Source: Cupriavidus malaysiensis (lineage in GTDB: Bacteria > Pseudomonadota > Gammaproteobacteria > Burkholderiales > Burkholderiaceae). From it: 64,000 nt of DNA. The first letter of the stretch is position 1, and each line of letters starts with the position of its first letter. Under the pieces are notes generated by a model. It did not search any database and was not told the origin of the DNA. It saw only the letters and a list, made by a program, of their open reading frames with translations. The stretch covers positions 992,001 through 1,056,000 of the forward strand of contig NZ_CP017755.1 in NCBI RefSeq assembly GCF_001854325.1, given 5' to 3'. Made by a program: the position numbers and the translations under genes. Positions 17,303 to 25,502 of this stretch are shown here, piece by piece.

Positions 17303-18904
17303 ATGGCATGCCTGTCTCCTGCCAACTCCGCGCTGGCCGAGTCCTCGGCCGGCATGGTCACCAGCCCGCACGCGCTGGCCAGCGAGGCCGGGCTCGAGGT
17401 GCTGCGCGCCGGCGGCAATGCCATCGAGGCCGCCATCGCCATCGGCGCCACGCTCGCGGTCACCTATCCGCATTTCACCGGACTGGGCGGCGATGCCTTC
17501 TGGCTCTTGAGCGACGGAGCCGGCCAGGTGCGCGGCCTGTCGGGCATCGGCCAGGCGGCCGCGGCGCTGCCGGCCTTCGATGGCGCGATTCCCCAGCGCG
17601 GCGGTGCCGCCGCCTTGACCAGCGCCGCCACCGTCGACACCTGGGCCCGGGCCTACGCCGTGGCCGGCGAATGGGGCGGCCGCCTGGGCTGGAGCGAGCT
17701 GTTCCGGCGCGCCATCGACTATGCGCACGAAGGTTTTGCGCTGACGCCCTCGCAGCACTTCTGGCAGTCCTTCCGCCGCCAGGAACTGGCCGGCTGGGCG
17801 GGCTTTGCCGACACCTTCCTGCCGCATGGCAGCCTGCCGGCGGTCGGCAGCCGCCTGCGCCAGCCGGCGCTCGGGCGCAGCCTGGAGCGCATCGCCACCC
17901 ATGGCGCGCGCGAGTTCTACGAGGGTGAACTGGCCGCGCGCATTGTCGCCGGCCTGCGCGCCGCCGGCTCGCCCCTGACGCGGGCCGACCTCGCCGCCAC
18001 CGCGGCGCGCGAGGCCGCGCCGCTGCGCGTTTCCTACCGCGGCGGCGAACTGCTCAGCCTGCCGCCGCCGACGCAGGGCGTGACCACGCTGCAGATCCTC
18101 GGTGTGCTGGAGCGCTTCGACGTGGCCGCGCTCGCCGAAGGCAGTGCCGACTACTACCACCTGCTGGTGGAGGCGGTGAAGGAGGCCTTCATCGAGCGCA
18201 ACCGCTATGTCGCCGATCCCGACTTCGCCGAGGTGCCGGTGGCGGACATGCTGAGCCCGGCGCGGCTTGATGCCATGGCACGCCGCATCGACCCGCAGCG
18301 CGCGTTGTCTTGGCCGCATGTCTACCAGCATGGAGATACCGTCTACCTGGCGGCGGTCGATCGCCAGGGCCGCTGCGCCAGCGTGCTGCAGACCATCTAC
18401 TTCGACTGGGGCAGCGGGGTGGTGGCGGGCGATACCGGCATCCTGTGGCACAACCGCGGCGCGGCCTTCCACACCGATCCGGCGCACCACAACGCGATCG
18501 GCCCGGGTAAGCGGCCCTTCCATACCTTGAATCCAGGCATGTACCTGCGCGAGGGCCGGCCGCGCCTGCTGTACGGCACGCAGGGCGCCGATGGCCAGCC
18601 GCAGACCCTTGCGGCCGTGCTGACGCGCCTGATCGACTACGGCATGGATCCGCTGAGCGCGCTGGCGCGGCCCCGTTTCCTGCTCGGGCGCACCTTTTCC
18701 GATGCGCGCGACAGCCTCAAGCTGGAGGCCGACGCCGGCGCGCAGGTGATGGCGGAACTGGCGGCGCGGGGCCACGAGATCAGCGAGATCCCGGCGCAGA
18801 GCCCGCTGGCCGGGCACCCGGGCGTGATCGCCATCGATGCCGACGGGCGGCATTGCCGCGGCGCCCACGACCCGCGCAGCGACGGGGTGGCGATGGGCCT
18901 GTAG
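17303..18904 (+). CDS. Gamma-glutamyltransferase (Ntn-hydrolase) family protein
   Basis: 533 aa, start ATG 17303, 4 bp after the transporter stop. The large-subunit part has AGGNAIEAAIAIGATLAVTYPHFTGLGGDAF. The autoprocessing and nucleophile region is HGDTVYLAAVDRQG, where the Thr after GD would become the N-terminal nucleophile. GSGVVAGDTGILWHNRGAAF and GKRPFHTLNPGM follow as in GGT. No signal peptide is visible, unlike periplasmic E. coli GGT, so it probably acts in the cytoplasm on the compound brought in by the Liv-type importer. It may hydrolyse a gamma-glutamyl or other amide bond; related proteins include cephalosporin/glutaryl acylases. Confidence 0.87.
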   Translation: MACLSPANSALAESSAGMVTSPHALASEAGLEVLRAGGNAIEAAIAIGATLAVTYPHFTGLGGDAFWLLSDGAGQVRGLSGIGQAAAALPAFDGAIPQRGGAAALTSAATVDTWARAYAVAGEWGGRLGWSELFRRAIDYAHEGFALTPSQHFWQSFRRQELAGWAGFADTFLPHGSLPAVGSRLRQPALGRSLERIATHGAREFYEGELAARIVAGLRAAGSPLTRADLAATAAREAAPLRVSYRGGELLSLPPPTQGVTTLQILGVLERFDVAALAEGSADYYHLLVEAVKEAFIERNRYVADPDFAEVPVADMLSPARLDAMARRIDPQRALSWPHVYQHGDTVYLAAVDRQGRCASVLQTIYFDWGSGVVAGDTGILWHNRGAAFHTDPAHHNAIGPGKRPFHTLNPGMYLREGRPRLLYGTQGADGQPQTLAAVLTRLIDYGMDPLSALARPRFLLGRTFSDARDSLKLEADAGAQVMAELAARGHEISEIPAQSPLAGHPGVIAIDADGRHCRGAHDPRSDGVAMGL

Positions 18905-18952
18905 CGCTGGCCCGCCGGACCCGCCGGGGCGGCTTCGTTCAGCGAGCCTGGC

Positions 18953-19936
18953 TCACTCCGGCTCGATGCCGGCAGCCTGGATCACCCGCGCCCACTTGAG
19001 CGTCTCGCTGCGCACGAAGGCTGCCAGTTCGTCCGGCGTGGACGGCAAGGCCTCGCCGCCGGTGCGGCCGAAATGCTCGATCGTGGCCGGGGCCGCCAGT
19101 GCCTGGCGGATCAGCGCGTTCATGCGCGCCACCAGGGCCGGGGGCGTGGCCGCGGGAAAGAAGGCGGCCACCCAGGCGGTCATCTCATAGCCGGGCAGGC
19201 CGCTTTCGGCCATGGTCGGCACCTCGGGGAAGAGCGGATGGCGCCGGGCGGTGGTGACGGCGACGGCGCGCAGCTTGCCGCCCTGGATCAGGGGCCGGGC
19301 CGGCGAGATGTCGGAGACCATGAAGTCGACCTGGTGCCCCATCAGGTCGGTCAGGGCCTGGGGCACGCCCTTGTAGGGAATGTGCTCGGCCGGCGCACCG
19401 CTCATCATCTTGTAGAGTTCGCCGGCGATGCGGGTCGAGGAACTGCCGCTGGCGAAGGTCAGCTTGCCCGCCCGCGCCTTGGCGAGCGCGCTCAGGTCAG
19501 CCACCGTGCGCACCGGGCTGTCGGCCGGCACCACCAGCACCAGCCCGCTGCGGGCGATCAGCGAGACCGGCGCGAAGTCCTTGACGGGATCGTAGGGCAG
19601 CGTGCGGAACAGCGAGGCATTGGCCGCATGCGTGGTGTTGGTGGTGATGAACAGGGTGTAGCCGTCCGCGGGCGAGGCGGCGGCCGCCTTGGCGGCGATG
19701 ATGCCGCTGGCGCCGGGACGGTTGTCGACCACCACCGGCTGGCCGGTCTGCGCCGTCAGGCTCTGCGCGACATAGCGCGCGCTGTCGTCGGTGCCGCTGC
19801 CCGGCGGGAACGGCACCAGCACGCGCAGGGGCCGCTCCGGATAGCCGGCCGCGCGCGCCGGCCGTGGCGCCGCCGCCGCCGCGGCCAGCAGCGGCAGCAG
19901 GGCGAGAAAGCGGCGCCGTTCGATTCGCTCGTTCAT
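18953..19936 (-). CDS. Bug/TctC-family solute-binding protein
   Basis: 327 aa. ATG 19936 is preceded by AGAGGAGACAAG, which decides it over the upstream in-frame start. A twin-arginine-like signal (IERRRFLALLPLLAAAAAAP) precedes YPERPLRVLVPFPPGSGTDDSAR, then VVDNRPGASGIIAAK and PADGYTLFITTNTTHAAN. It is a periplasmic receptor for an organic acid-type ligand. It lies 157 bp downstream of a GntR gene and a CoA-transferase gene on the same strand, repeating the Bug plus CoA-transferase pairing seen at 1.5-5 kb. It is not closely similar to the first Bug protein. Confidence 0.92.
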   Translation of the reverse strand: MNERIERRRFLALLPLLAAAAAAPRPARAAGYPERPLRVLVPFPPGSGTDDSARYVAQSLTAQTGQPVVVDNRPGASGIIAAKAAAASPADGYTLFITTNTTHAANASLFRTLPYDPVKDFAPVSLIARSGLVLVVPADSPVRTVADLSALAKARAGKLTFASGSSSTRIAGELYKMMSGAPAEHIPYKGVPQALTDLMGHQVDFMVSDISPARPLIQGGKLRAVAVTTARRHPLFPEVPTMAESGLPGYEMTAWVAAFFPAATPPALVARMNALIRQALAAPATIEHFGRTGGEALPSTPDELAAFVRSETLKWARVIQAAGIEPE

Positions 19937-20050
19937 CTTGTCTCCTCTTCTCTTCTCGTGCCTTCGCGGCATCTTGGCGGGGAGGCGGGACGTGCTGGCT
20001 CGCGCCAGGGGGCGTCGTCTCCCGGTCGTGCCGGCGCTTGCCGGCGATCG

Positions 20051-20070
20051 GCTGGCGGCTGGCCGCCAGC
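20051..20070. other. Perfect hairpin between GntR and Bug genes
   Basis: GCTGGCGGC and GCCGCCAGC pair perfectly around TG in the GntR-Bug intergenic region. There is no T run on either strand, so it is not a typical terminator; it may pause transcription or protect the mRNA end. A 10-mer CGGCTAGCCG is repeated twice at 20091-20110, overlapping the GntR stop. Confidence 0.5.
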
Positions 20071-20093
20071 GGCTGATCGATAACGGCCAGCGG

Positions 20094-20921
20094 CTAGCCG
20101 CGGCTAGCCGGGATCGCCAGCGCCGGATAGTGCTCGGTCAGCCTGGCCGGCAGCTCCATGTCGAGCACGAAGCGGTCGCCGCGGTACCAGAAGAAGCCGG
20201 CCATCAGGATGTCGCCGTCGATGTCGCGCGCGGTGCGCACCATCCTGGCCACGGGGGCGCCGAAGCCATAGCCGAGCTCGCGCACCAGCACGTGGTCGGC
20301 GGGCTCGACCGTCAGGGTCTGGTGCATCACGGCCAGGCGCTCGCCGGCGACGCGGCGCAGCAGGTGCACCAGCTTGTGCCGCTTCTCGCTGCCGCGCGGG
20401 AAGCGGGCGAACACCGGGGCGGCGATGTACATCTCGATCAGGCAGAACGGCGCGCCATCATGGATATGCAGCTTGCGCACCATCACATAGCGCTCCAGCG
20501 GCCTGCCGTGCCGGCCCAGCTCGGGTGGCAGGCTGGCGTCCTTGCGCTTGTCGAGCACGCGGATCTGGAAGCCGGCGCCATCGGCGCCATCGGCGGATTC
20601 GTCGTTGATGGCCGAGCGCAGCCGCGCATCCGGCCCCGGCGGTCCTTGCAGGACGTGGGTGCCGCGTCCGCGCCGGCTGCTGACCAGGCCCTCCTCGGCG
20701 AGCAGCGCGAAGGCCTGGCGCACCGTCACCTTGGCGATGCCGTAGGCCTGCGCCAGCGCCTCCACGGTGGGCAGGCGCGCGCCGACCGGGTATTCGCCGG
20801 CGACGATCTTGTGGCGCAGCACGCTGGCGAGCTGGCGATAGCGCGTGACGCCGCCGCTGCCGCCATCGTCGGCAAAGGCCCGGCCGCGCGCGGCCGGGGC
20901 GGCGGTGCGTGCGGACTTCAC
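20094..20921 (-). CDS. GntR-family regulator, HutC/UTRA subfamily
   Basis: 275 aa from GTG 20921, which overlaps the CoA-transferase stop by 4 bp (GTGA). The frame stays open far upstream only as an artefact. The winged helix RYRQLASVLRHKIVAGEYPVGARLPTVEALAQAYGIAKVTVRQAFALL is at residues ~27-75, ending EEGLVSSRRGRGTHVL. The UTRA ligand domain follows, with RKLHIHDGAPFCLIEMYIA and a C-terminal GDRFVLDMEL. It probably senses a pathway intermediate and controls its own operon; a dyad lies upstream of the operon at 22213-22232. Confidence 0.88.
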   Translation of the reverse strand: MKSARTAAPAARGRAFADDGGSGGVTRYRQLASVLRHKIVAGEYPVGARLPTVEALAQAYGIAKVTVRQAFALLAEEGLVSSRRGRGTHVLQGPPGPDARLRSAINDESADGADGAGFQIRVLDKRKDASLPPELGRHGRPLERYVMVRKLHIHDGAPFCLIEMYIAAPVFARFPRGSEKRHKLVHLLRRVAGERLAVMHQTLTVEPADHVLVRELGYGFGAPVARMVRTARDIDGDILMAGFFWYRGDRFVLDMELPARLTEHYPALAIPASRG

Positions 20922-22153
20922 GCTTGCGCGGCGCCGTCGCGCGAGATGCCTGCCGCCACCAGCGCGTCGATGGCGGCGTCGTCGTAGCCGGCCTCGCGCA
21001 GGATCTCGCGGCTGTGCTCGCCCAGGGACGGCGCATGGCGGCGCCGCAGCGGCGGCGTGCCATGCCATTCGCTGGGCACCGCCATCTCGCGGATGCGGCC
21101 CACGGCGGGGTGTTCGGTCTCGCGGAAGAAGCCGATGTCGTCCAGGTGCGGATCGTCGAGCAGCGACTCGAAGGTGTGCATGGGGAACACCGGGATGTCG
21201 GCATCTTCCAGCAGCGTGCGCCATTCCTCCGTGGTGCGCTTGGCCATCTCGTCGCTGACCAGCGCGTACAGCTCGGTGATGTGGGCGGTGCGCGTGGTGA
21301 TGCTGGCGAAGCGCGGGTCGCTGTCGTAGAGTTCCGGCCGGCCGATCACCTTGAGGAAGGTGCGCCAGTGGTGGTCGTGGTAGATCAGGCAGCAGACATG
21401 GCCGTCCAGCGTGCGGTAGGGGCGGCGTTCCGGCGACAGCAGGCGCGGATAGCCGAAGCCGCCCTGGGGCGGCACGAAGGTCTCGCCGTACAGGTGGTCG
21501 CCCATCACGTAGGGCACCATGGTCTCGAACATCGGCACGTCGACGCGCTGGCCCTTGCCGGTGCGGGCCTGCGCGTACAGAGCGGCGCTGATCACGCCGA
21601 AGGCATAGAGTCCCACCGAGCGGTCGGCGATGGTGATCGGCAGGTAGCGCGGCAGGCCGCCGGTGCCCGCCGCGACCGCCTGCGGCAGGCCGGTGGCGGC
21701 CTGGATCAGGTCGTCGAAGGCGGCCTGGGGCGCGTAGCGGCCGCGCTGCGAGAAGCCGAACATGCCGACATAGACCAGGCGCGGGTTGAGCTGCGCCAGC
21801 GTGTCGTAGCCCAGGCCCAGGCGCTCCATGGCCTGGGGGCGCACGTTGTAGGCCAGCACGTCCGCCTCCGTGGCCAGCCGCAGCAGCGCCTCGCGCCCGG
21901 CCGGGGCCTTCAGGTCCAGCACGATGCTGCGCTTGTTGCGGTTCAGGCCGAGGAAGAGCGGGCCGAGCTTGCGGTCGCCGCAAGGGCCGATGGCGCGCGT
22001 GCTGTCGCCGCCGGGCGGTTCCACCTTGATCACGTCGGCACCCAGGTCGGCCAGCATCTGCGTGGCCGACGGGCCCATGAACACCGAGGTGATGTCCACC
22101 ACCTTGACGCCGGCCAGCGGGCCGGCGTTCTCCTCCTGTCGTGCTTGCTCCAT
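20918..22153 (-). CDS. CaiB/BaiF-type (class III) CoA-transferase
   Basis: 411 aa. ATG 22153 follows CGAGGAG; the frame upstream to 22351 is repeat-rich and non-coding. Key blocks are GVKVVDITSVFMGPSATQMLADLG, LNRNKRSIVLDLK, MERLGLGYDTLAQLNPRLVYVGMFGF and AAFDDLIQAATGLPQA. It is the first gene of a minus-strand operon with a UTRA-type GntR regulator and a Bug receptor, so receptor, activating enzyme and regulator for one organic acid are grouped together. Substrate unknown. Confidence 0.9.
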   Translation of the reverse strand: MEQARQEENAGPLAGVKVVDITSVFMGPSATQMLADLGADVIKVEPPGGDSTRAIGPCGDRKLGPLFLGLNRNKRSIVLDLKAPAGREALLRLATEADVLAYNVRPQAMERLGLGYDTLAQLNPRLVYVGMFGFSQRGRYAPQAAFDDLIQAATGLPQAVAAGTGGLPRYLPITIADRSVGLYAFGVISAALYAQARTGKGQRVDVPMFETMVPYVMGDHLYGETFVPPQGGFGYPRLLSPERRPYRTLDGHVCCLIYHDHHWRTFLKVIGRPELYDSDPRFASITTRTAHITELYALVSDEMAKRTTEEWRTLLEDADIPVFPMHTFESLLDDPHLDDIGFFRETEHPAVGRIREMAVPSEWHGTPPLRRRHAPSLGEHSREILREAGYDDAAIDALVAAGISRDGAAQA

Positions 22154-22212
22154 GGCTTGCGCGCTCCTCGGGGCCGTGCGCCCGAACAGGCTGCCGGCCG
22201 GTCTTCGTTCTT

Positions 22213-22232
22213 TAGTTCTATGTTTGGAACTA
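22213..22232. promoter_or_regulatory. Dyad upstream of CoA-transferase/GntR operon
   Basis: TAGTTC and GAACTA pair across 8 bases in an AT-rich island (an otherwise rare composition here), 60 bp upstream of the CoA-transferase ATG. On the minus strand it also holds TATAGT and CATAGA -10-like boxes. It is the probable promoter/operator, perhaps autoregulated by the GntR/UTRA protein. Confidence 0.45.
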
Positions 22233-22269
22233 TAGGAGAAAAGCCGGTGTCGCTCAATGCGTGGATGCG

Positions 22270-22348
22270 CCGCAGTGCAGCAGTGCAGCAGTGCAGCAGC
22301 GCCGCAGCGCCGCAGCGCCGCAGCGGGTGCGGCGGGTGCGGCGGGTGT
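22270..22348. repeat. Short 9-bp degenerate tandem repeats
   Basis: Three adjacent blocks of 9-mers: GCAGTGCAGCA-type, then GCAGCGCCGCA-type, then GCGGGTGCG-type. They fill the gap between the CoA-transferase promoter and the next gene's stop. No coding role is supported. Confidence 0.7.
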
Positions 22349-22382
22349 CATGGGCGCCGGCGCGGCCGCCGGAGCGCTCCGG

Positions 22383-23621
22383 TCAGCGGCACAGGTCGGC
22401 CGGCGTCGGCGGCGTGGCGCGGGCGAGGTCGAAGTCGGCCTCCTGCAGCCCGCTCGGCGTCAGCGCCACCCAGTGCAGCACCGAGGGCGAGCGCACCAGC
22501 CCCAGGCTGCCCTGGTAGGTCCAGGGGATCGGCGAGGGCTGGCTGCCGCGCAGCGTGATGCGGTCGGCGGACAGCGCCAGGTGCAGCAGGCGGCCGTCCT
22601 GCGACGGCGTGTAGGCGGTTTCGCCGGCCACGGCGATGCCGGCCTCGCGCACGCTGGCCGGCATGCAATCCAGCGTGGCGCGCACCTGGCCGTCGTCGTC
22701 GAGCAGGCGCGCGAAGCCGGTGCCGGCATCGCTGGTGCCGACCACCAGGAAGCGCTCGAGCGCGGGCACGTAGGCCACGCCGTAGGTGTAGTACTTCAGG
22801 CGGTCGCTCAGCACCTGCGCGGCGGACAGGGTGCCATCGGCCGGGCGGAACAGCGCGGCCTTCAGGCGGGCATGGGTCTCGCCCGGGATGTACTGCTGCC
22901 AGACCAGCAGGGCGGCATCGCGCGAGCCCGCCAGCAGCGGCCACCACTCGCGCTGCCGGCGGGCCACGTCGTCGCTGCGCAGCAGTCGCCCCTTGCCGTC
23001 GTAGGTCTTGAGGTAGACGCCGTTGCCGGTGCCCAGGTCGTCGACACCGCCGCCTTCCACCCAGTCGTCGGCATAGAACACCACGAAGCGGTTGCCCACC
23101 GCCGCCACGTGGCCGGAGTGTCCGCCGGCCCGGACGTCGATCGATCTTGCCTGCTGCGGCCGCAGGTCACGGGTGTAGAGACGGTAGCGCTGGCTGACGG
23201 TATTGACGGTGTCCGAGCCGTCCTCGAAGGTCAGCATGATGCGGCCGGCGGCATTCTGCGCCACCGACACAGGTTCCTGCGCTTCCTTCTGCGCCACCAG
23301 CAGGCGGGGTTTGCCGAGCACGGGCCGGGCCGGCGACCAGGCCGCGACGTAGATGTCGTGGGTCCAGTTGCGGTTGCGGTCGGGGCCGCGCGGCGGCAGT
23401 CCGGCACTGCTGAAGAAGACATAGGTGAGGCCGCCGGGGCCGGCCGCGGCGCCGATGCCGTGCATATAGGCACGCAGGTCGACGCCGGGGCGCGCGCCGG
23501 TGGGCAGGGCGGCCTCGGTGGCCGGAATGGCGCCGCCCTGGGCCGCAGTCGCCCACGACAGCGCCGCGGCGAGGGCCAGCGCCGCATGCCATGGCGCCAT
23601 CGCGCCGATCGTGCCGCGCAT
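22383..23621 (-). CDS. Exported protein of unknown function downstream of pgaABCD
   Basis: 412 aa with an N-terminal Sec-type signal (PWHAALALAAALSWATAAQG). The body is rich in beta-strand, with repeated pattern blocks such as HDIYVAAWSPARPVLG, GRIMLTFEDGSDTVN, GHVAAVGNRFVVFYADDW and FLVVGTSDAGTGFARLLDDDG. This suggests a beta-propeller-like periplasmic or surface protein, though I recognise no named family. It starts 70 bp after pgaD on the same strand, so it is probably co-transcribed with the PGA operon and may bind or process the polymer (inference). I know of no counterpart in the E. coli pga operon. Confidence 0.7.
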   Translation of the reverse strand: MRGTIGAMAPWHAALALAAALSWATAAQGGAIPATEAALPTGARPGVDLRAYMHGIGAAAGPGGLTYVFFSSAGLPPRGPDRNRNWTHDIYVAAWSPARPVLGKPRLLVAQKEAQEPVSVAQNAAGRIMLTFEDGSDTVNTVSQRYRLYTRDLRPQQARSIDVRAGGHSGHVAAVGNRFVVFYADDWVEGGGVDDLGTGNGVYLKTYDGKGRLLRSDDVARRQREWWPLLAGSRDAALLVWQQYIPGETHARLKAALFRPADGTLSAAQVLSDRLKYYTYGVAYVPALERFLVVGTSDAGTGFARLLDDDGQVRATLDCMPASVREAGIAVAGETAYTPSQDGRLLHLALSADRITLRGSQPSPIPWTYQGSLGLVRSPSVLHWVALTPSGLQEADFDLARATPPTPADLCR

Positions 23622-23691
23622 GGTGGTTTCCGCAGTCGAGCCCGGCCGGATGGCCCCGGTCCGCCCGCGCGGACCGGGTCGCCGGCGCTGC

Positions 23692-24135
23692 TCAGGCCAG
23701 TTCCTGCTGCAGCGGCGCGACGCGCGAGATCAGCCCGTCCTGGTCGTGGTAGGCGACCAGGCGGCGCCCGGCGCCCACCGCCAGCACGACGTCCTTGGCC
23801 AGGTCCAGTGACGGTGTGGCGGCCGCGCGCGGCGTATGGTGGGCGCCCGGCCGGTGTTCGCCGGCCAGGCGCGCGAGCGCCCACAGGCTCAGCGCCAGCG
23901 CCATGGCGGCCACGGCCAGCATTTGCGGCACGAATTCGCGCCACGTCACCGGGCTGCCGCCGCCGGACAGGACGCAGCGGTAGATGTAATACGCGGCCGC
24001 CAGCCAGGCGCCGGCGACGATCGCAGGGCGCGCCAGCCGGAACCAGAGGTAGCGCCGCAGCGCCTTGCCGCGCCCAAGGTACTGCAGGTAAGCCTGCAGT
24101 CCGGCGCCGGATGTGTCGATGATCGGCTCGTTCAT
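23692..24135 (-). CDS. pgaD: PgaD-like protein, poly-N-acetylglucosamine synthesis
   Basis: 147 aa. ATG 24135 follows GAGGAACC. Two membrane helices (residues ~37-55 ...AIVAGAWLAAAYYIYRC and ~68-90 QMLAVAAMALALSLWALARLAG) are followed by a cytoplasmic tail. Size, two-helix topology and position right after pgaC match PgaD, which pairs with PgaC so that c-di-GMP can activate polymerisation. The identity rests on topology and synteny more than on sequence motifs. Confidence 0.78.
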   Translation of the reverse strand: MNEPIIDTSGAGLQAYLQYLGRGKALRRYLWFRLARPAIVAGAWLAAAYYIYRCVLSGGGSPVTWREFVPQMLAVAAMALALSLWALARLAGEHRPGAHHTPRAAATPSLDLAKDVVLAVGAGRRLVAYHDQDGLISRVAPLQQELA

Positions 24136-24149
24136 GTCGGGGTTCCTCC

Positions 24150-25466
24150 TCAAGTGTGCTCTTCAAGCTGCGTGGCATGCGGCGATGCCGGCGCGGGAGA
24201 CGTTGGCTGCGAGGGCGCGCCCTCGCGGATGCCGCGGTCCGGGCTGACCCACCGCGCCCGCGAGCCGCGCTGGTGCAGCAGCACGCTGGGCAGGGCGATC
24301 ACCGAAGCGACCATGCCGATGGTCCAGAACGCGACCGGATACCAGATCGTGTTGAGGAAGTAGCGCAGCAGCCGGGTGTCGTAGTGGCGATCGATGAGGC
24401 AGCCGACCACGATCTGCGCGCAGCAGGTCAGGAAGAGAGCGATGCCGGCGCCGCGCGGCACGTTGGCGAAGTGCCAGGCCGGCGGCAGGTCGAACAGCGC
24501 GTTGGCGAGCGTCATCACCAGCGTGAACAGCATGCAGTAGGCCCACAGCACGCTGGCGGCATATTCGAGGAAGATCGGCCACATCATCGTCGCGCGCTTG
24601 CGGAGGATGGGGACGGCGTACTTCTGCAGCACCTGGATGCCGCCCTTGGCCCAGCGCAGGCGCTGCCGGAACAGGCCCTTGAAGGTCTCGGGCATCAGGA
24701 TCCAGCTCAGCGCATGCGGCTCGAAATGGATGCGCCAGCCACTGACCTGGAGCTTCCAGCTGATGTCGATGTCCTCGGTCAGCATGTCCGGGCTCCAGTA
24801 GCCGACGCTGCGCAGCGCGCTCTTGCGGAACATGCAGATCACGCCGGACACGGTCAGCAGGCGCCCGTACATCTCCTGTGTGCGCTTGATCAGGCCGACG
24901 ATGGAGGAGAACTCGCCGACCTGCATGCGCCCGAGCAGCGAGGTGCGCGTACGGATGCGCGGGTTGCCGGTGACGCCGGCGACGTCGGGGTCGCGCAGGA
25001 AGTGGCGCAGCATCCAGCCGATGGTCTCGCGGTCGAGCAGGGAATCGCCGTCGATGCACAGCAGGTACTCGGCATCGGTCAGCATGGCCGCCGTGGTCAG
25101 GCCGATCGCCTTGCCTTCGTTGTGGCTCTGGTGGATCACCAGCAGCTGCGGATACTGGTCGGTCAGTTCGTTGAGGATCTCGCCGGTGGCGTCGCTGCTG
25201 CCGTCGTTGACGGCGATGATGTTGTAGTTCGGGTAGCGCAGCCGGGCCAGGCTGGCCATCACTTCGCGCACGTTGTCGGCCTCGTTGTAGCAGGGCACGA
25301 TCACCGAGACCTTGGGGCAGTCGGGCAGCGCGTCGGCGCGGGCCTTGCCGCGCTCCTTGTGCTCGACCAGGAAGTAGTGCAGCAGTCCGCCCATCATCCA
25401 GAGGTAGGACATCAGCAATGGATAGTAGAAGACGAAGTTCGAGATCACGCTTGCTACGTTCTTCAT
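24150..25466 (-). CDS. pgaC: PgaC/IcaA-type poly-beta-1,6-N-acetylglucosamine synthase
   Basis: 438 aa GT2 membrane glycosyltransferase. An N-terminal hydrophobic segment is followed by the cytoplasmic GT2 domain: VSVIVPCYNEADNV, VNDGSSDATGEIL, LLCIDGDSLLDRETIGWML (DxD-type), MLTEDIDISWKL, and the QRLRWAKGG processive-synthase motif. Two or more C-terminal membrane helices follow. It transfers GlcNAc from UDP-GlcNAc into poly-beta-1,6-GlcNAc at the inner membrane. Spacing to pgaB is 36 bp and to pgaD 14 bp, one operon. Confidence 0.95.
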   Translation of the reverse strand: MKNVASVISNFVFYYPLLMSYLWMMGGLLHYFLVEHKERGKARADALPDCPKVSVIVPCYNEADNVREVMASLARLRYPNYNIIAVNDGSSDATGEILNELTDQYPQLLVIHQSHNEGKAIGLTTAAMLTDAEYLLCIDGDSLLDRETIGWMLRHFLRDPDVAGVTGNPRIRTRTSLLGRMQVGEFSSIVGLIKRTQEMYGRLLTVSGVICMFRKSALRSVGYWSPDMLTEDIDISWKLQVSGWRIHFEPHALSWILMPETFKGLFRQRLRWAKGGIQVLQKYAVPILRKRATMMWPIFLEYAASVLWAYCMLFTLVMTLANALFDLPPAWHFANVPRGAGIALFLTCCAQIVVGCLIDRHYDTRLLRYFLNTIWYPVAFWTIGMVASVIALPSVLLHQRGSRARWVSPDRGIREGAPSQPTSPAPASPHATQLEEHT

Positions 25467-25502
25467 GGTTTTCCCCGCCTGTAGCCTTGCCCTGCGCCGC
25501 CG

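Noticed and set aside
22257..22350. N-terminal extension of the CoA-transferase to 22351
   Set aside because: The extension is encoded by 9-bp repeats and the promoter-like dyad; ATG 22153 with CGAGGAG is far better.
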